From assembly GCF_036898095.1 (NCBI RefSeq), contig NC_090766.1:32313327-32377326 (forward strand): a stretch of 64,000 nucleotides of DNA. Direction: 5' to 3'. The stretch comes from Palaemon carinicauda. Lineage: Eukaryota; Arthropoda; Malacostraca; Decapoda; Palaemonidae. Shown here piece by piece: positions 23,864 through 35,680 of the stretch (position 1 is the stretch's first letter; each line of letters begins with the position of its first letter). The notes beneath the pieces were generated by a model, which was not told the DNA's origin, made no database searches, and saw only the letters and a list, made by a program, of their open reading frames with translations. The position numbers and the translations under genes are program-made.

Positions 23864-23981
23864 GGCAACAGCGTCTGGCGTCCCCAGGTGGTCACCCATC
23901 CAAGTACTGACCAGACCCAACGTTGCTTAACCTCGTTGATCGGACGAGAAGCGGTGTTTCCAACGTGGTAAGGCCGTTGAC
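23864..23981 (-). rRNA. 5S rRNA-like sequence (probable pseudogene)
   Basis: On the minus strand, 118 nt read as an animal 5S rRNA from GTCAACGGCCTTACCACGTT to GCCAGACGCTGTTGCC. The internal promoter parts are well kept: the box A region GTTAAGCAACGTTGGG and the box C region GTACTTGGATGGGTGACC. The length fits 5S (about 118-120 nt). Deviations include GGAAACACCGCTTC where GAATACACCGGTTC is usual, and there is no T run directly after the 3' end on the minus strand, so termination by Pol III would be poor. It sits inside the RNase H region of DIRS-C and is absent from the matching region of DIRS-D. It could be a 5S pseudogene or the head of a 5S-derived SINE. Confidence 0.85.
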
Positions 23982-24039
23982 TCAATATCATGGCTAGATA
24001 CTCCAGATGTTGAGGCAGAAGTAGAGAAGGCTCCTAGCA

Positions 24040-24600
24040 AATTACCATGATCCCTCACTCATGGTAAGGACCCGGAAGCTTGTCCCAGCGTTGAAGAAGG
24101 TCGAACCCGAGCCTACCGGAGTTGACCACACCTCCAAAAGGCGAAGGAGGCGGAAGCCTGCTCCTGAGCGGCCATGAGGAAAGCAGGGAGAGTTCTCTGG
24201 GGAAAACCTGCGATGCTGCGGCGGAATCGCCATACCGCATCTTAAGTCTAGGCTGAATTCCAAGAGCTTCCTGGAAGATGGATGGAATGGAAACTGGAAG
24301 TACCCGTCCTTCAGATTCAGGGCCTAAGGAGTCCTGCCGCCTCTTTACCAGTCTGATCGATTCTGCTGTTCCACGCTGGACGAAGCTTGTTCGACAAACT
24401 TGATCAGAGCTGAGAGGTCGACTATGGAATTCCCGTCTCAGATGCTTTCCTACGAGAAAGGATCGACTGAAGAAGCCTGGGGGTGAAGCCATCGACGAAC
24501 CTATGGAGGACCTTCTCCTTAGGCATGGATCTTTTCGCCCAAAAGGGGCAACTCTTGCCGACCCCATGGCATAAAGGTTCAGTGACACTGAATTCGCTGA
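24040..24600 (-). pseudogene. Reverse transcriptase remnant of DIRS-C
   Basis: On the minus strand near 24250-24320 the frame reads LNLKDGYFQFPFHPSS, clearly the RT motif seen as SLDLKDAYFQIPVHPSS in DIRS-B. Neighbouring frames read LFVEQASS-like and Leu-rich pieces of the same domain. Open stretches at 24588-24055 and 24263-24042 are fragments in different frames. No full RT can be read. Confidence 0.6.
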
Positions 24601-25767
24601 CAGAGACGGAGAGATGGTAAGAGAGAGGCGCGATATCCTTGGCTGATCACGGAGATCGCTCAGGGATCGGCATTGGGAAGCTGTTATCCGGATGAGTAAC
24701 CTTAGGCATCAGCGTGAGACCTGCAAGGGGGGGTTGCCAAACCTAGAGTTTGTGAACTCTGCCGCTCCCTCTAGGATTATGCCACCCCGGGAGAGCTTCC
24801 CGTGCTACCTGTCCCTGACAGGAGGGGACTGCTATTGGACACCTTGTCTTAGCTGCCGTAGCCGGTCCGAAAACTTAGGCCAACGAGGCTGAAAGAAGAG
24901 GCGCTGGAGGCCTGCAGGATCTGGAAGAAAGCGCCTTGGAGGAGTGAAAACGGAAGTCGACTTCCTCCGCACAACCGCTGTCCATGTCTCTGTCCTTGGG
25001 CACAAACAAGCTCTTCCCAAGGATGAAAGAGTGTCTGAGCATGTCGACATCCACGGATGAGACACCCGAGAGGAAGCCCTCGGTCACTGTGTCTAGATGG
25101 TCCAACATCGAGCTTGCCCGCAAGTTCGAAACTTGGCGACGAAACGCCAAGGTACTTGAACCCGAGAGGAGGAAAGTACCCATGATCTTCCTGAAGCTTC
25201 CTTGTACAAAACCTCGGGTCGCAACCGAGGAGGGAAAGAACTTGCTAAGCCCCTTCCACGAAATGGAGAAGAGACAGGAGTAAACCAGTCACCCCTTGCC
25301 CGACGGAGAAATCTCGAACAGAAAGCTCCTTGGCAAGACCCTTCCAGGTAATGAGGAGGAAGGGCTAACCCAGGTTCTGGAAAGAAGAATGTTGCTCAGA
25401 CCTCCCTGAAGATTCTTCCTGCTCTGGCATGTGCCATGCTCTGCGTTTAAGGGGTGAAGACCGTGTTCTGGAAATACGCTCCAGAAGACTCGCCAGGCTG
25501 GCCATGTTGCGAAACCCCGACGGGAATCGCGGTTACAATCGCCCTGGCGCTCGCGCAATGATAAATCAATGGTTTGAGCGTGGCCAAACGTGGAAGCGCC
25601 CAAGCGCGGGCACGCAGGAGCGCAGACGAAAGTGCGCGAGGGAGCGCAGAAGGAGGGCGAGCGTGGTAGGAAGGGCGAGAGCTGGTGGTCGGAATCCGAA
25701 AGTTCACAGGCGAGCGATGACCCGTAGGCAAGCAATGGATACTGCAGGAATCAAGCCGACGTTCACG
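24601..25767 (-). other. Decayed gag region of DIRS-C
   Basis: By position between the RT remnant and the 5' terminus, this should be gag C-terminal coding DNA. The stretch 25183-24875 includes VSSVDVDMLRHSFILGKSLF, which resembles the HDLMATSARK neighbourhood of other gags only loosely. No confident motif. Confidence 0.3.
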
Positions 25768-26000
25768 TGATGGAACACCATAGGCTCGCGCGATGGAACA
25801 CCGTCGGTTCGCGCGATGGAACACCGTCGGTTCGTGCGATGGAACACCGTCGGTTTGGGCGATGGAACACCGTCGGTTCGCGCGATGGAACACCATCGTT
25901 TCGCGCGATGGAACACCGTCGGTTTGCGCGACGGAACACCGACGGTTCGCGCAACGGAACACCGTTGGCCCGCGCGATGGAATACCGTTGGTTCGCGCGC
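25768..26000. repeat. 23-bp GC-rich minisatellite
   Basis: About 10 tandem copies of GATGGAACACCGTCGGTTCG followed by CGC, with point differences between units. Spacing is regular at 23 bp, with no unique spacers. It lies in the presumed gag region of DIRS-C. Because 23 is not a multiple of three, each copy is read in a changing frame, and open frames on both strands here are by-products of the repeat. Confidence 0.95.
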
Positions 26001-26870
26001 GGGCGAACATTGGAGCGCATGTGCGTGGGCACGTGGGCGTGCGGGTGAGCGCAGGCGGTCGGGAGACCGATGGCGCGTAGGCGGGTGATGGCGCGTTGAC
26101 GACCGATGGCGCGTCTTGGCGAGCGATGGCCCGTAGGCGAGTGAAGGTGCGTTGGCAAGGGATGGCGCGTCGGCAAGCGACGGCGTGTTGGCGAGCGGTG
26201 ATGCGTTAACAGAACGCTAGCGCGCAGGCAAAGAATCGCGCAGGCGCGTAGGAGATCGCTAACGCGTAAGGGACTAGGGATGGTTAGAGCGCATCGCGCT
26301 AAACAGAAGGGGCGCAGGTGCATCAGGAAGGTGAGCGCTGAAGCGAGCTGTCAATCAGGCGATCCTGGACGGTCAGGGAAAACCGTTGGCACCCATTAGT
26401 GCGTGGCAGGAAAGGGCACGCAGATGTGCGCTGGCACACAGAAGGACAGAAGTAAAGGTGAGCGCTGGCGAGCAGGAGGAAGATCTACGGCAGGACTCAG
26501 CTACCGGAGATCGTGGTCCACAGCAGGCGAGCGCTAGATCGCTACTGAAGGTGTCCAGGGGACCTGACATGTGTGGCAGATCGATGGCGATCGTTGACGC
26601 GCAGGAGATCGCTGACGAGCAGGCGAACGTTGACGCGTCTGTGGTCGCTGGCGAGCAGAAGGCAACACGTGGAATCCTGCGCGTAGAAGAAGAGTCCCTG
26701 TCCAAGACCTGAACCGAAGTTCTAGATTGCGTGGGCGAACGTGGGCGCACAGGGTGCGTAACAGGAACCAACAGGAACAGCAGCGATGATCATCAGGAGC
26801 GCGCTGACGAACAGGAGAGCACTGGCGATGCAGAAAGGCGCGCAGGGGAACACTGACACGCAAGGGAAGC
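26001..26870. repeat. Degenerate GC-rich tandem repeat region
   Basis: Continues from the 23-bp array with looser units around GCGATGGCGCGTTGGCGA (26060-26260) and GATCGCTGACGAGCAGGCGA (26580-26660). The unit size drifts at about 18-30 bp. DIRS-D has related GCGCGC-rich and GATCAGCRAGCT-type repeats at 34540-35680 in the same part of the element. Confidence 0.6.
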
Positions 26871-28287
26871 ACCCCAGTGGGAGGCAACCCTTTCGAAGGG
26901 ACCGTTATCCGTCGGAAGACCGTTGTCCGTCGGAAGACGAGGTCAGACTGCTGTTCATCTGCACCAGGGGCGTAAGGTCAGGAAGGCGTTGGAGATCGAT
27001 CCCCGGAGAGATCTAAGGAGGTAGGAGCTGCAGGCTGCATACGGAGAAGATTCAAAAAGGCGCCTCTTAGCACCCTCATAGGGAGATGGGAGGCCCTTAC
27101 GACATAGCGGACGGTGAGCCTTACGGCGAAGGCGGCCAACAGCAACAACAGCAGAAGAGTCTTCAGAAGAGAAGTCTCTGCGAGTGTACTCTCTCGCGAA
27201 CAAAAGAGAAACACTTCGTAGAAGAGACGGGTCAGCCAGTGACCTAAAAAGAGCAATCCTCTGAAGAGGGGCTCCGGCAGTTGCCCAGCCCCTTGAGCGA
27301 AACTGCAGGTGCGACCGCTCAGCACCAAGAGCGAAAAAAAGGCAAGAGAAGAACCCCCCAAAGGAGAAAAACTCAAGCCTGGACAGGAAAACTTCCCTTG
27401 AAAGGAAAGTTCTCCACCCAAGGAGGCGAGCCTCCTGAGTGTTCTAAAATGAATTGGAGAGCTGTCAATCGTCACGGGAGTACTTCCAGGAGAAGGAGAC
27501 ACGCCCCTGACGAAGGTCTATAGGGGAGGCAGCAACAGCCGAATCCCCAGGCCCCAATAAGACAGCTCACTCCGTCGTCACATTACAGAAACGAACTAGA
27601 TCGGTAACTGTGAAAAATAAAAACAAAAATCATTAGTTAACATTCATTCCCCTGGGAAGGCTCCGAAGAGGAATCCCGAGGGAAAGGAACACAAGAATTA
27701 CACAACAGGCACGTGCCCTCACAACCACTTACACTCACGGAAGGAGAGCTGTAACCAAAACAGAATTATAACAATTATAATTATGTAACTATGTAATTAT
27801 GTAATTTAAAAATGAATGAACACTAAAGAAAGAACGAAAACCCCGAAAGGAATCGTTCTACAAAGCTGAAAAATCAACAAATACTATTAGATTCATAAAC
27901 TAATTGAGACAAAACGTACGGTAGGCCTAGTAACCCCACCCACATGGGAAGGAAGCTACTCAGACGTAGGAAAAGGGTGAACGACCTCAAGAGAGAGAGA
28001 GAGAAAGACCGTAGTCAAACTCGATCGCGACCCATAAAATTACACCATGGTGGCCTAACTGCCGAGGGCTCCACGGAGATATCGTACACTACACAAACAA
28101 GCACAAACTCTGAAAAGGAAACTTACTGATTTCTATACTCAAATATATACATAAACACGAAATTTTTTTTACATATATATTGAGTAAAAGAAAAGTAAGT
28201 GATTAAGTAAAGACAAAACAAACAATGGCTGCCAAGCAAGGACAAAGACAGAGACGTCTGTCCATGTCCGAGCCAAAAGTGAAAGTG
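26871..28287 (-). other. 5' part of DIRS-C, no intact frame
   Basis: Presumed gag N-terminal and untranslated region. Matches DIRS-D in several short blocks (for example CTCGCGAAC near 27195 and AACACTTCGTAGAAGA near 27210, against 36120-36150). No Cys cluster could be read with confidence. Confidence 0.4.
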
Positions 28288-28428
28288 AAGCAGTTCACTC
28301 CCCTACCCCTCGCTAACTAGCCCGGGGGTAATACACCCTCGTTAAATTCTAATGGCTCGCCATTTCAGCTACGCTAAAAGGTAAACCCAATGTAAATAGC
28401 GTGGTTTGTATTTCGGTTACGGAACAAA
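28288..28428 (-). repeat. 5' inverted terminal repeat of DIRS-C
   Basis: Reverse complement of the 20264-20440 end, with outer end GTTACGGAACAAA. Confidence 0.85.
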
Positions 28429-28492
28429 CGTCATTTACTTGGTACACAGTTCTAAGAGAGTTAAGAATATTAAGTGTGGTTTGATGAAACTA

Positions 28493-28494
28493 GC

Positions 28495-28563
<69 letters not shown>

Positions 28564-28576
28564 TAATAATAATACA

Positions 28577-28625
<49 letters not shown>
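28493..28625. repeat. (AAT)n microsatellite
   Basis: About 44 trinucleotide units with a TGA and an ACAGT interruption near 28561 and 28574. Poly-Asn and poly-Ile open frames across it are artefacts. Confidence 0.97.
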
Positions 28626-29324
28626 GTTGATTGCCATATGTCAACTGCAAAACTTATGAGTCCCTGGCATTGAATTCTTTACCCAATCACAAATAAATAG
28701 GGATAAGAAAAAGGCTCTTTGAATATATACTTGTTATTAAAAACAAGTATCAAATAATACATTTGAGAAAAAGCTCAGAAAATATAGTCTAAACATTTCT
28801 ATTGAACCAATGAACTTCAGTTATAATGTAGAGAGATCAACCCTATTCTGTCTACGCAAACAACACAGCATGCAAGCAGAGCCTAAAAGAATAATTTGGT
28901 GACCGTTCTTGCTAAGTTTAAGATTCTGCAAGGGTTCTATATTCTTCTCTAAAAACCATACTACTGTACACTAATTTCCAAGAACAAAGTTGAATTGAAT
29001 GGATGCAAAGCTAACTGTGCCCAGAAACTACTGCAATGCTTACGAACGGTGTATAATTGCATCGGATGACGAACAGTCTACGTGCTAATCAGTGTTACTA
29101 CAGCTGGAAAGATTAAGCTGGTGCAGTTATCTTTAGAAAAAAAAACATGTTAAAATTGCATTTCTTGTGCCAAAATTTGAGGAAATGTGCATTTGATGCA
29201 CCATAATGAAGAAAAAGTGCATTTTTCATACCAAAGGAGAGGCAAAGACAAATACAGTAAAAGTATTTCATTTACCTTAATTTTGTAAATCCTTTATAAC
29301 TCAGAAGGATGCAGGTGAACTACC

Positions 29325-29328
<4 letters not shown>

Positions 29329-29417
<89 letters not shown>
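29329..29417. repeat. (GA)n microsatellite
   Basis: About 44 uninterrupted GA units. Confidence 0.97.
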
Positions 29418-29419
<2 letters not shown>

Positions 29420-29769
29420 AGCTTATAAGAAATTACCATTTCAAACAAAAATGATTCCATTTATCATTTACATAAACTAAAAAAATTAATGTTTAGCTTT
29501 ATTTATGAGAAATACGAATGTTTGTAAGATAGACGCATCATCGATATACTGGAGTACTGTACCAGTTAATCGCCTAAAAACCTTCTGCATAAACCTACAC
29601 TCTGATATGCTAAATATTTTTCTGTCGATTTTCATTTTATCGGATTCAACACAGTCAGCAGATTCTCTGTAGATTAAGCATTTATCATCAATATTTGCAT
29701 TTTTATGTAAACTTTTACCTTGCTGGGGTTACGAGGGAAATCAGTTCTCCCAACTACTGTATGTCCTTG

Positions 29770-30120
29770 GTACTTTCATTAACTTGAATTCCTACTATCT
29801 TCTATCTCATATACTTTCATCAACTTGGATTTCTCCCATCTCCCAACTTTCATGTCTTGCATACTTTTATAAGATAGAATTCCCACTATCTCCTATCTCA
29901 TATACCATACTTTCATCAACTTGGAACTCTACCATCTCTCATACGTCCTGCATACTTTCATCAGCTAGAATTCCCAATAAAGCACCTGCAAACTCTCCTG
30001 TGTATAGTACTTGCATCAATTTTAATTCCAATTCCCACTATCTCCCTACTCTCTATGTCCTGTGTACTTTCATCAGCTTGAATTCCCACTATATTTAAGC
30101 CTTCATCTATGTCCCTCTAC
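29770..30120. repeat. Degenerate pyrimidine-rich minisatellite
   Basis: Six or so loose repeats of the theme TACTTTCATCAACTTGGAAT TCCCACTATCTCC separated by 40-60 bp. Copies differ by substitutions and indels, so the array is old. Not convincingly coding. Confidence 0.6.
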
Positions 30121-30848
30121 CATAACAACATTCATATGTCCTTCCTACAAGTATTTGGCTGATCACTTCCATATCTACTATTCTGACCGTTTCACACACT
30201 TTTTAAAATAATGTCCAAACCTTTTCAATCCCAGACACATTTACATTCCATCTGCAGCATACCACAAACTCTCCCTTACTAGAAATGTGTGAATGTCAAA
30301 GCATGGAGATGAAAACACCTATAATGATGCCAAAGAAAATCCTCACTATTTTCTTTTGGAAGTTAAGACCACCAGCCTATAACTCATGGCATTCTATCTC
30401 AAATGAAGTTTCAAATCCAATTCTCTTTTTTCCTTATTCCATCTCTTATGTTCTTCAAAATCAACTAGTTCATGCAACAGCAAGAATGCTTTTCATTAAC
30501 TGATCCCAGTCAGTATGAACTTTAGAAAATTACAAAATTTAAAAACTTATTTAACTACTTCACAAACCAAACAAAAAGATCACTCACTTCGAGCCACGTT
30601 TTAGACAAAAGATAAAAATTACTGAAGAATTTAAAGACTAACTTGCATAGTGCAAATACTATATATACAGAGGGCAAAGGATAGTTACAAATGAACCTGT
30701 TTTTCATGAGGTTAAGCTACTAAAACTTCCCTCAAAGATGCAGGTGACTTACAATTGCAGAAAAAGGACACCAAAATGCCTAAGCCTTGAAGAAATGCAG
30801 AGTAAAAATGGGACGATCAAATTTTTCAGAATCAGCGATTAAAAAACA

Positions 30849-31041
30849 TGACAAATTCGTAGATAATTTGTTTTTTTCCTAACTATACAAAACTTGGCTA
30901 TTTATTAGGGGTTATACTTTCGACGGAGCTGAAATGATGAGCCATTAAAATTTAGTGAGGGTTAGCTACCCAAATCGCTAGTTAGCCGGGGGGTAGCTTG
31001 CTACCACTCCCGTTCACACATCTGTGATTTACCTCACTTTG
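30849..31041 (-). repeat. 3' inverted terminal repeat of DIRS-D
   Basis: Begins TGACAAATTCGTAGATAATT. Pairs with 37532-37711 through GAGCCATTAAAATTTAGYGAGGG-type sequence and GTTCACACAYCTGTGATTTA. Confidence 0.85.
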
Positions 31042-31084
31042 CTTTGAGGCAGGATTTCAAGGGGAATAGGGCTGGCGGACAAGT

Positions 31085-31200
31085 TTATGTAAATAGCTAA
31101 GGTTTCTATAGTTAAGAAAAATACAAATTATCTACGAATTTGTCATTTGTTCCGTAACTGGAATACAAACCACGCTATTTATTAGGGGTGACTCACCCAT
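31085..31200 (-). repeat. Internal complementary region of DIRS-D
   Basis: Two halves complementary to the left and right tips, meeting at AATTTGTCATTTGTTCCG. Confidence 0.85.
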
Positions 31201-31592
31201 TAGGAAGGGTGGATGTCCCTGCCAATCTGGCTTTTGGCTTTACCTGGGGGTTCCTTATCTGAGTATATTAGTACTAAAAAATAAGGAGTCCCTGCCCTTG
31301 CTAAAACCTTGCTACGCAAGGTCCGCGGCCTACGCAAGCTGTGTGTTGAGACATGCAGAAGTGTGACTGTCTAGGTAAAGTTATTCCGAGTCTATTGTAG
31401 GAAAAACCTGATGTAACCAAGACTTTCCCAATACCACCTCGCTAGGGTATGGGGATGCAACAGTATTAGCTTAATACTAGGTACACAAGGGAGCATGGTT
31501 TACCTGCAGTGGTTTGAGGTCAGCTTATGCAGAGAACACAGGATGCTGCTTTCCCCACGAGAGGGTAGGATGAAGAAAAGAATAAGAGCCAG

Positions 31593-31922
31593 TCAAATCT
31601 TTTCATTCACACAGACTAACAATGCCCTCAACCTTCTGCTACTTGTCCAATAAGAAGCTTGGTGTATACAACCAGCTGTTGTGCAGCCAACACTGGACCG
31701 ATAGACGATAGAGATTGTATTGAGTTCCTGTAGGTCACGTCTTGCAGGAGAAAGGTTGTGAAAATCACCTGGAGCATTCACATCCTTTCTTGTAAAACCT
31801 GCGTCACAGAGTAATCTGCTAAGAAGGACCAGGGGCATAGCTATGCCCCTGACATCGTGAGTCGTCATGTTGAGATGATGTTTTGGTGATCCTCCTCTAG
31901 TCTCTCCCAGTGCTGATGACAT
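31593..31922 (-). pseudogene. YR C-terminal remnant of DIRS-D
   Basis: An open 109-codon stretch includes the HxxR box as THDVRGIAMP, followed in order by a segment equivalent to the Trp box (GFTRKDVNAPGDF) and a C-terminal tail. The first Arg box and most of the domain are not in the same frame. Equivalent to 21040-21424 in DIRS-C. Confidence 0.6.
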
Positions 31923-32570
31923 GAGAAGAGACCAGGGTGGGCTGTTGCCGTTTTCTTGCGGTAGAGTCTCATACCTTACCCTGGGTATAGTAACGAATGA
32001 TCTGGATCGTCCGTTACCGAGTGGAGACTTCTGTAGGATCCGTCACCTCTGGAGACTGTGTCTGGCGACATACTCAGGGACGAAACTGAACATTGCCTTT
32101 TGCCTTTCTCATTAATGGGCGCTGTGGAAAGAGAGACCATGAAGTTCCTTGACTCGTATGGTTGCTGTCAGTGTGTAGGAACATAGTCTTCTTAAATCAG
32201 GTGAAAATTTGTTGCCGGGTAAAGTGGAACATTAGGAGGTCTCTTTAGAGATCGGAGAATTTGAACCATGTTCCGAGAGGAAGGTCTCAATTCCGACTGG
32301 AGAAAGGCAAGTTGTAAGTCCGTATGAGTTAGAAAAGGTCTATCGATGAGAGGATGTCTCTTCCTTTCAGTTTGAAGGTGAAGGATCAAGGTTGAGAGAT
32401 CATCTTTACCTGTCGAAACTGAATAGGGGGTCTTTTCCTCTTGTATATACTCGAACATTCCGCAATTGCTGGAATAGAGGTATTGAGTGGAAAGACACTC
32501 TTTCCATGACACCAACCACACAAGATGTTATAATGCCTGGTAGACTGATGCTGAGGAATTCCTCAGATAT

Positions 32571-33200
32571 CTAGACAACCTTTTCGCAAAAGAGGTACTG
32601 GGTAGTCTCCAGGCGTACAATCATAGGAAAGCTATAGCTTGTGGTAGGTGTCAAAGTGGGTTGTCTGTGATGTGGAGAGGGTTTTCTTGGAACGACTATC
32701 ACGAGCTGCAAAAGGTTTGGAAACCGTTCTGCGTGATGCCATAGCGGAGCTAGGAGAGTCCTTGAGAGGCTGACCAATGTTCTAGCCTTCTTGAGTGCCC
32801 TTCTCCAGACAAAACAGGGACGAGACGTAAGCGTCATTGTTGTACCCACCGTTGTTAGCCTGCTTTTTGCCAGAGAGCCTTGGGGTCTAGGGCTGGGGAG
32901 CAACGGCAGCCTGAGGTTCAGGAGCGTTGCAAACAGATCCCTAGTTGGAGGACCCCGTAAAGTCGGGATTTTGTTGGCTATAAGGTGACCCAAAGACCAT
33001 TCGGTATACCTTATCTGAGATGCTGCGCACAGATTGTCGGCGAGCACATTCCTCTAGTCTGGAATGAAGCAGGCTGATAGTGGCACCGAACGGACTTTGG
33101 CCCATATTAGTGTTTATACTGTTAGATGGGAAGAGGCTAAGAGCAAGTTCCTTCTTGCTTGCCAATGTTAGCCTCTATGTGGTATGTGGTATTGTCGCCC
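32571..33200 (-). pseudogene. RNase H/methyltransferase-like remnant of DIRS-D
   Basis: The minus strand reads LADNLCAASQIRYTEWSLG, corresponding to the end of RNase H (LADGLSRMGQVIGSEWSLH in DIRS-B). It continues with RDLFATLLNLRLPLL, corresponding to DLFATRLNAQLPVF, the methyltransferase-like block. The open stretch spans 33047-32571. Frame breaks follow at the FPP region. Confidence 0.7.
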
Positions 33201-33689
33201 ATCACATCACTGAGTGGTCTGTTAGGAACCGATGAGGCTGCTGAAGGACTGGAAAGTTGGCCTTTATCTCTTAAGAGACTTAAGTGAAGGTACTTTCAGA
33301 CTGTTCAGAGGGTTGAGGTCGTGTGGTGCAGCATCATGGTCCCTCATCTCTTCTTTTGATGTGTTCTACGCACAGCATCAAGTCCAAGGGGTGTAGAAGG
33401 ATGAGAAGGTTATACCGCTCTGTAGATTCTCGACTGACACCCATCCGTTGAGGTTCGTCTAAACTTCTGGTCCCATGGGGTCAGAATGTCTGGGGGATCG
33501 AGGGCTTGATTCCAGTCAGACCCAGTCACTTTGGGATGGGACTTCTTCTCGTTTTGAGAAAGTTATCAGAGATTGGTGTCAGGAACCATTCCCAGATACA
33601 CCATTTTTCTGGGAGGGAAGTAGAGAAGACTTCCGCAGGGTTACCTTGATCACTGGATCTTGGTAAAAAGACTTCAGAAGTTCCATTGC

Positions 33690-33900
33690 TAATGCAAGGT
33701 TGCCACTGTGTCTGCTAAGGTCAGTCAGTCGTCCCAAAACGGAGGAGACAGAAGCCGATCCTGTGAAACCAGGATGGGTGTAGTGGAAAGACCGAAGCAC
33801 AGTGCCCTGAACTGGTGTTTCTTGTTAGTCTAGATTGAATCTTCCAGCCTTCCTAGATGGATGGTTTGCGCCTGGAAGTACTGTATGTGTCCTTTAGGTC
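33690..33900 (-). pseudogene. Reverse transcriptase remnant of DIRS-D
   Basis: On the minus strand, TLDLKDTY (near 33890), QFRALCFG (near 33800) and WDD followed by a stop and LTL (near 33735) mark the RT catalytic boxes. In the last, the Trp of the usual LDDWL is a stop codon. Frames differ between the pieces. Confidence 0.6.
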
Positions 33901-34539
33901 CAGTGTGCAAATGAAGACCTGAGGTCTTAGCCCTTGTTCGAACCCCAAAATGGTGTGGACATCGACCCAAAGGGACAGCTCCTTGTGGATCCTTTTGCAT
34001 GGGAAATTGTTGATGCTGGGGTCTTGACTCGTGGCGTAAAGGATCAGACGCGATACCCTGTGTAAGAATTCTTCTCAGAGAGAATTCCTTTAACTAACAG
34101 AAGGAAGGCAGCGCTTAGCCCTACCATGCGCTCTGATGGGATTGATGCTATTCCTTAGAATAGAATCCATCTGGCGAATGTTAATCAATGGTTAACGGTT
34201 GGGCGTCGTGGTTACTGTGCAGTTGGAGAGTGCTCGCAAGTAGTCCCCTGTCGACAAGCCATTGATGAGGGTTGTCGATTGTTTGCCGATCACTTTAGTG
34301 TGATGGCGAACGGCCAGTAGAGATAAGTACTGTATGTTGTAAACGTTCTGATCTTGGGAACTACGGGCAGAGGTTGACCAGTAAGTCTGAGTCACGAACT
34401 GCTGGCGAATTGCCAATGATCGGTGAATCGGCGGTCTGAGCCGAGGATGGTAACAGACAGGCAGATGAAGCTCTGGTCAGTCAGCCAATGAGTTGGTAAT
34501 CTGCTCTGAGAGCCCTGAGATACAGCAGAATGGTTTAAT

Positions 34540-35680
34540 GATAGTCAGTTGGTGATGGTAAGCCACTGATGATCAGCGATCGATCACGGAACGGTGATCG
34601 GTGAGCTAGAGATCAGCAAGCTGACTATGGTCCCTCCTGGTTGGTCAGAGATCAGCAAGCTGGCGATGGGCTGGTCAGATCAGCGTCATGGTCAGATCAG
34701 CGAGCTGAGTTCAGTGATCGAAGAAACATGAGCTGCCTGATCAGCAAGATGATGACTGGTTATTGACTAGTAATCGGTAATTGGAACACTAGCAATCAGA
34801 GATCGTTAGTCATTGGAGGGACTAGAGGTCAATGATCAAGCTGAGCTAGCAATTGGCGATCTGGTGATTGGTGAGCTAGCGATCGGCAAACCGTGAACTA
34901 GCCATTAGCAAACAGTGATCTAGAGATCAGTCTGTTGATGCTTTCTTGTTTGCTGACGGTGGTCTGTCAAGGAAAAAGAAACTTCAGAAGAGACAGGGAC
35001 CAAGGATTCCACATTTTGATTCCCCTTAGAAGATGGTATCTTCGGGATCTTGAATCCTTCCGTGAAGCCTCTTTCCTCTTTTCCCGGAGGCCATGTTATG
35101 CATTTGCGGGGAGAGGAATGGGGCAATGGTGACCTGTCCAAAAGTTTTATTCCCTTTTCCTGTCTATTGCGCCAGTGTGCTGCAATGGCACACAGGATAA
35201 TGCTGGTACACAGTTTCTGCTGAAGCGCAGTTTCCAGTGAATGCGCAGAAACAGGTAAGCCCTGGTTCTTTCTGAAGAGTTGGCGCATTGGCGAGCGCAA
35301 GTGAGGGTGCTGGATATGAAAGTGCAGGAGAGCGCTGGCGCGCAGTAAGGCACTGTATAGTTTTGTGCAGTCTCCCTAGAATGCGCCGAAGCGTGTGACT
35401 GGTTGCGCAAGGATGGGTGCATTGGCACACGTGTAAGAGTACTATTGGCGCGCGCGCGGAAGACTGCTGGCGCGCGTGCAAGACTGCTTGGCGCGTGCGG
35501 AAGACCGTTTGCGGGCGGGCACGGAAGACCATTGTTGTTGCGGGAAAACCATTGGGAAAGACCATTGTTGTTGCAGGAAAACCATTGGCGCACATGCTCG
35601 CATTAGACAGTTGGAGCGTGCACATGCGCGCGGAAGACCATTGGCGCGCGCGCGGAAGCAATGGTGAGCATGATAATGCT
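34540..35680. repeat. Degenerate tandem repeats in the gag region of DIRS-D
   Basis: 34540-34930 consists of loose repeats of GATCAGCAAGCTG and GTGATCGGTGAGCTAG. 35440-35680 consists of GC-rich units around GCGCGCGCGGAAGACCATTG, including two copies of TTGTTGTTGC-GGGAAAACCATTGG (35530-35590). They lie where DIRS-C has its 23-bp array. Confidence 0.6.

Larger units (their letters stand above)
20264..28428 (-). mobile_element. DIRS-C: heavily decayed DIRS-like retrotransposon, minus strand
   Basis: Inverted termini lie at 20264-20440 and 28288-28428, and an internal complementary region at 20521-20620. Its two halves meet so as to predict the circle junction CGGAACAAATGACAAATTCG, matching the real right end (CGGAACAAA) and left end (TGACAAATTCGG). 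Only fragments of genes survive: YR C-terminal boxes (in a 717-bp tandem duplication, 20660-22093), methyltransferase-like region near 23030-23110, and RT near 24040-24600. A 5S rRNA-like sequence (23864-23981) interrupts the RNase H region. The presumed gag region holds GC-rich minisatellites. It is the same family as DIRS-D. Confidence 0.85.
28429..30848. other. Spacer with microsatellites, no recognisable gene
   Basis: DNA between DIRS-C and DIRS-D. It holds (AAT)n, (GA)n and a degenerate minisatellite, listed separately. No exon with both splice sites was convincing. Confidence 0.5.

Noticed and set aside
25768..26000. Possible CRISPR array
   Set aside because: The repeats are head to tail with no unique spacers, and the context is eukaryotic; it is a minisatellite.
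25447..26323. Long frames on both strands in the GC-rich repeat (for example 25447-26010)
   Set aside because: A 23-bp unit without stops gives open frames in every phase. No splice sites or family motifs.
28406..28650. Poly-Asn and poly-Ile open frames
   Set aside because: Translation of the (AAT)n microsatellite on both strands; also 39117-39524.
29262..29345. Minus-strand exon-like segment using the CT microsatellite as a pyrimidine tract
   Set aside because: The encoded peptide is short, out of phase with the other exons and has no other support.
30285..30503. 72-codon frame in the spacer
   Set aside because: No motifs, no splice signals, adjacent to a degenerate minisatellite.
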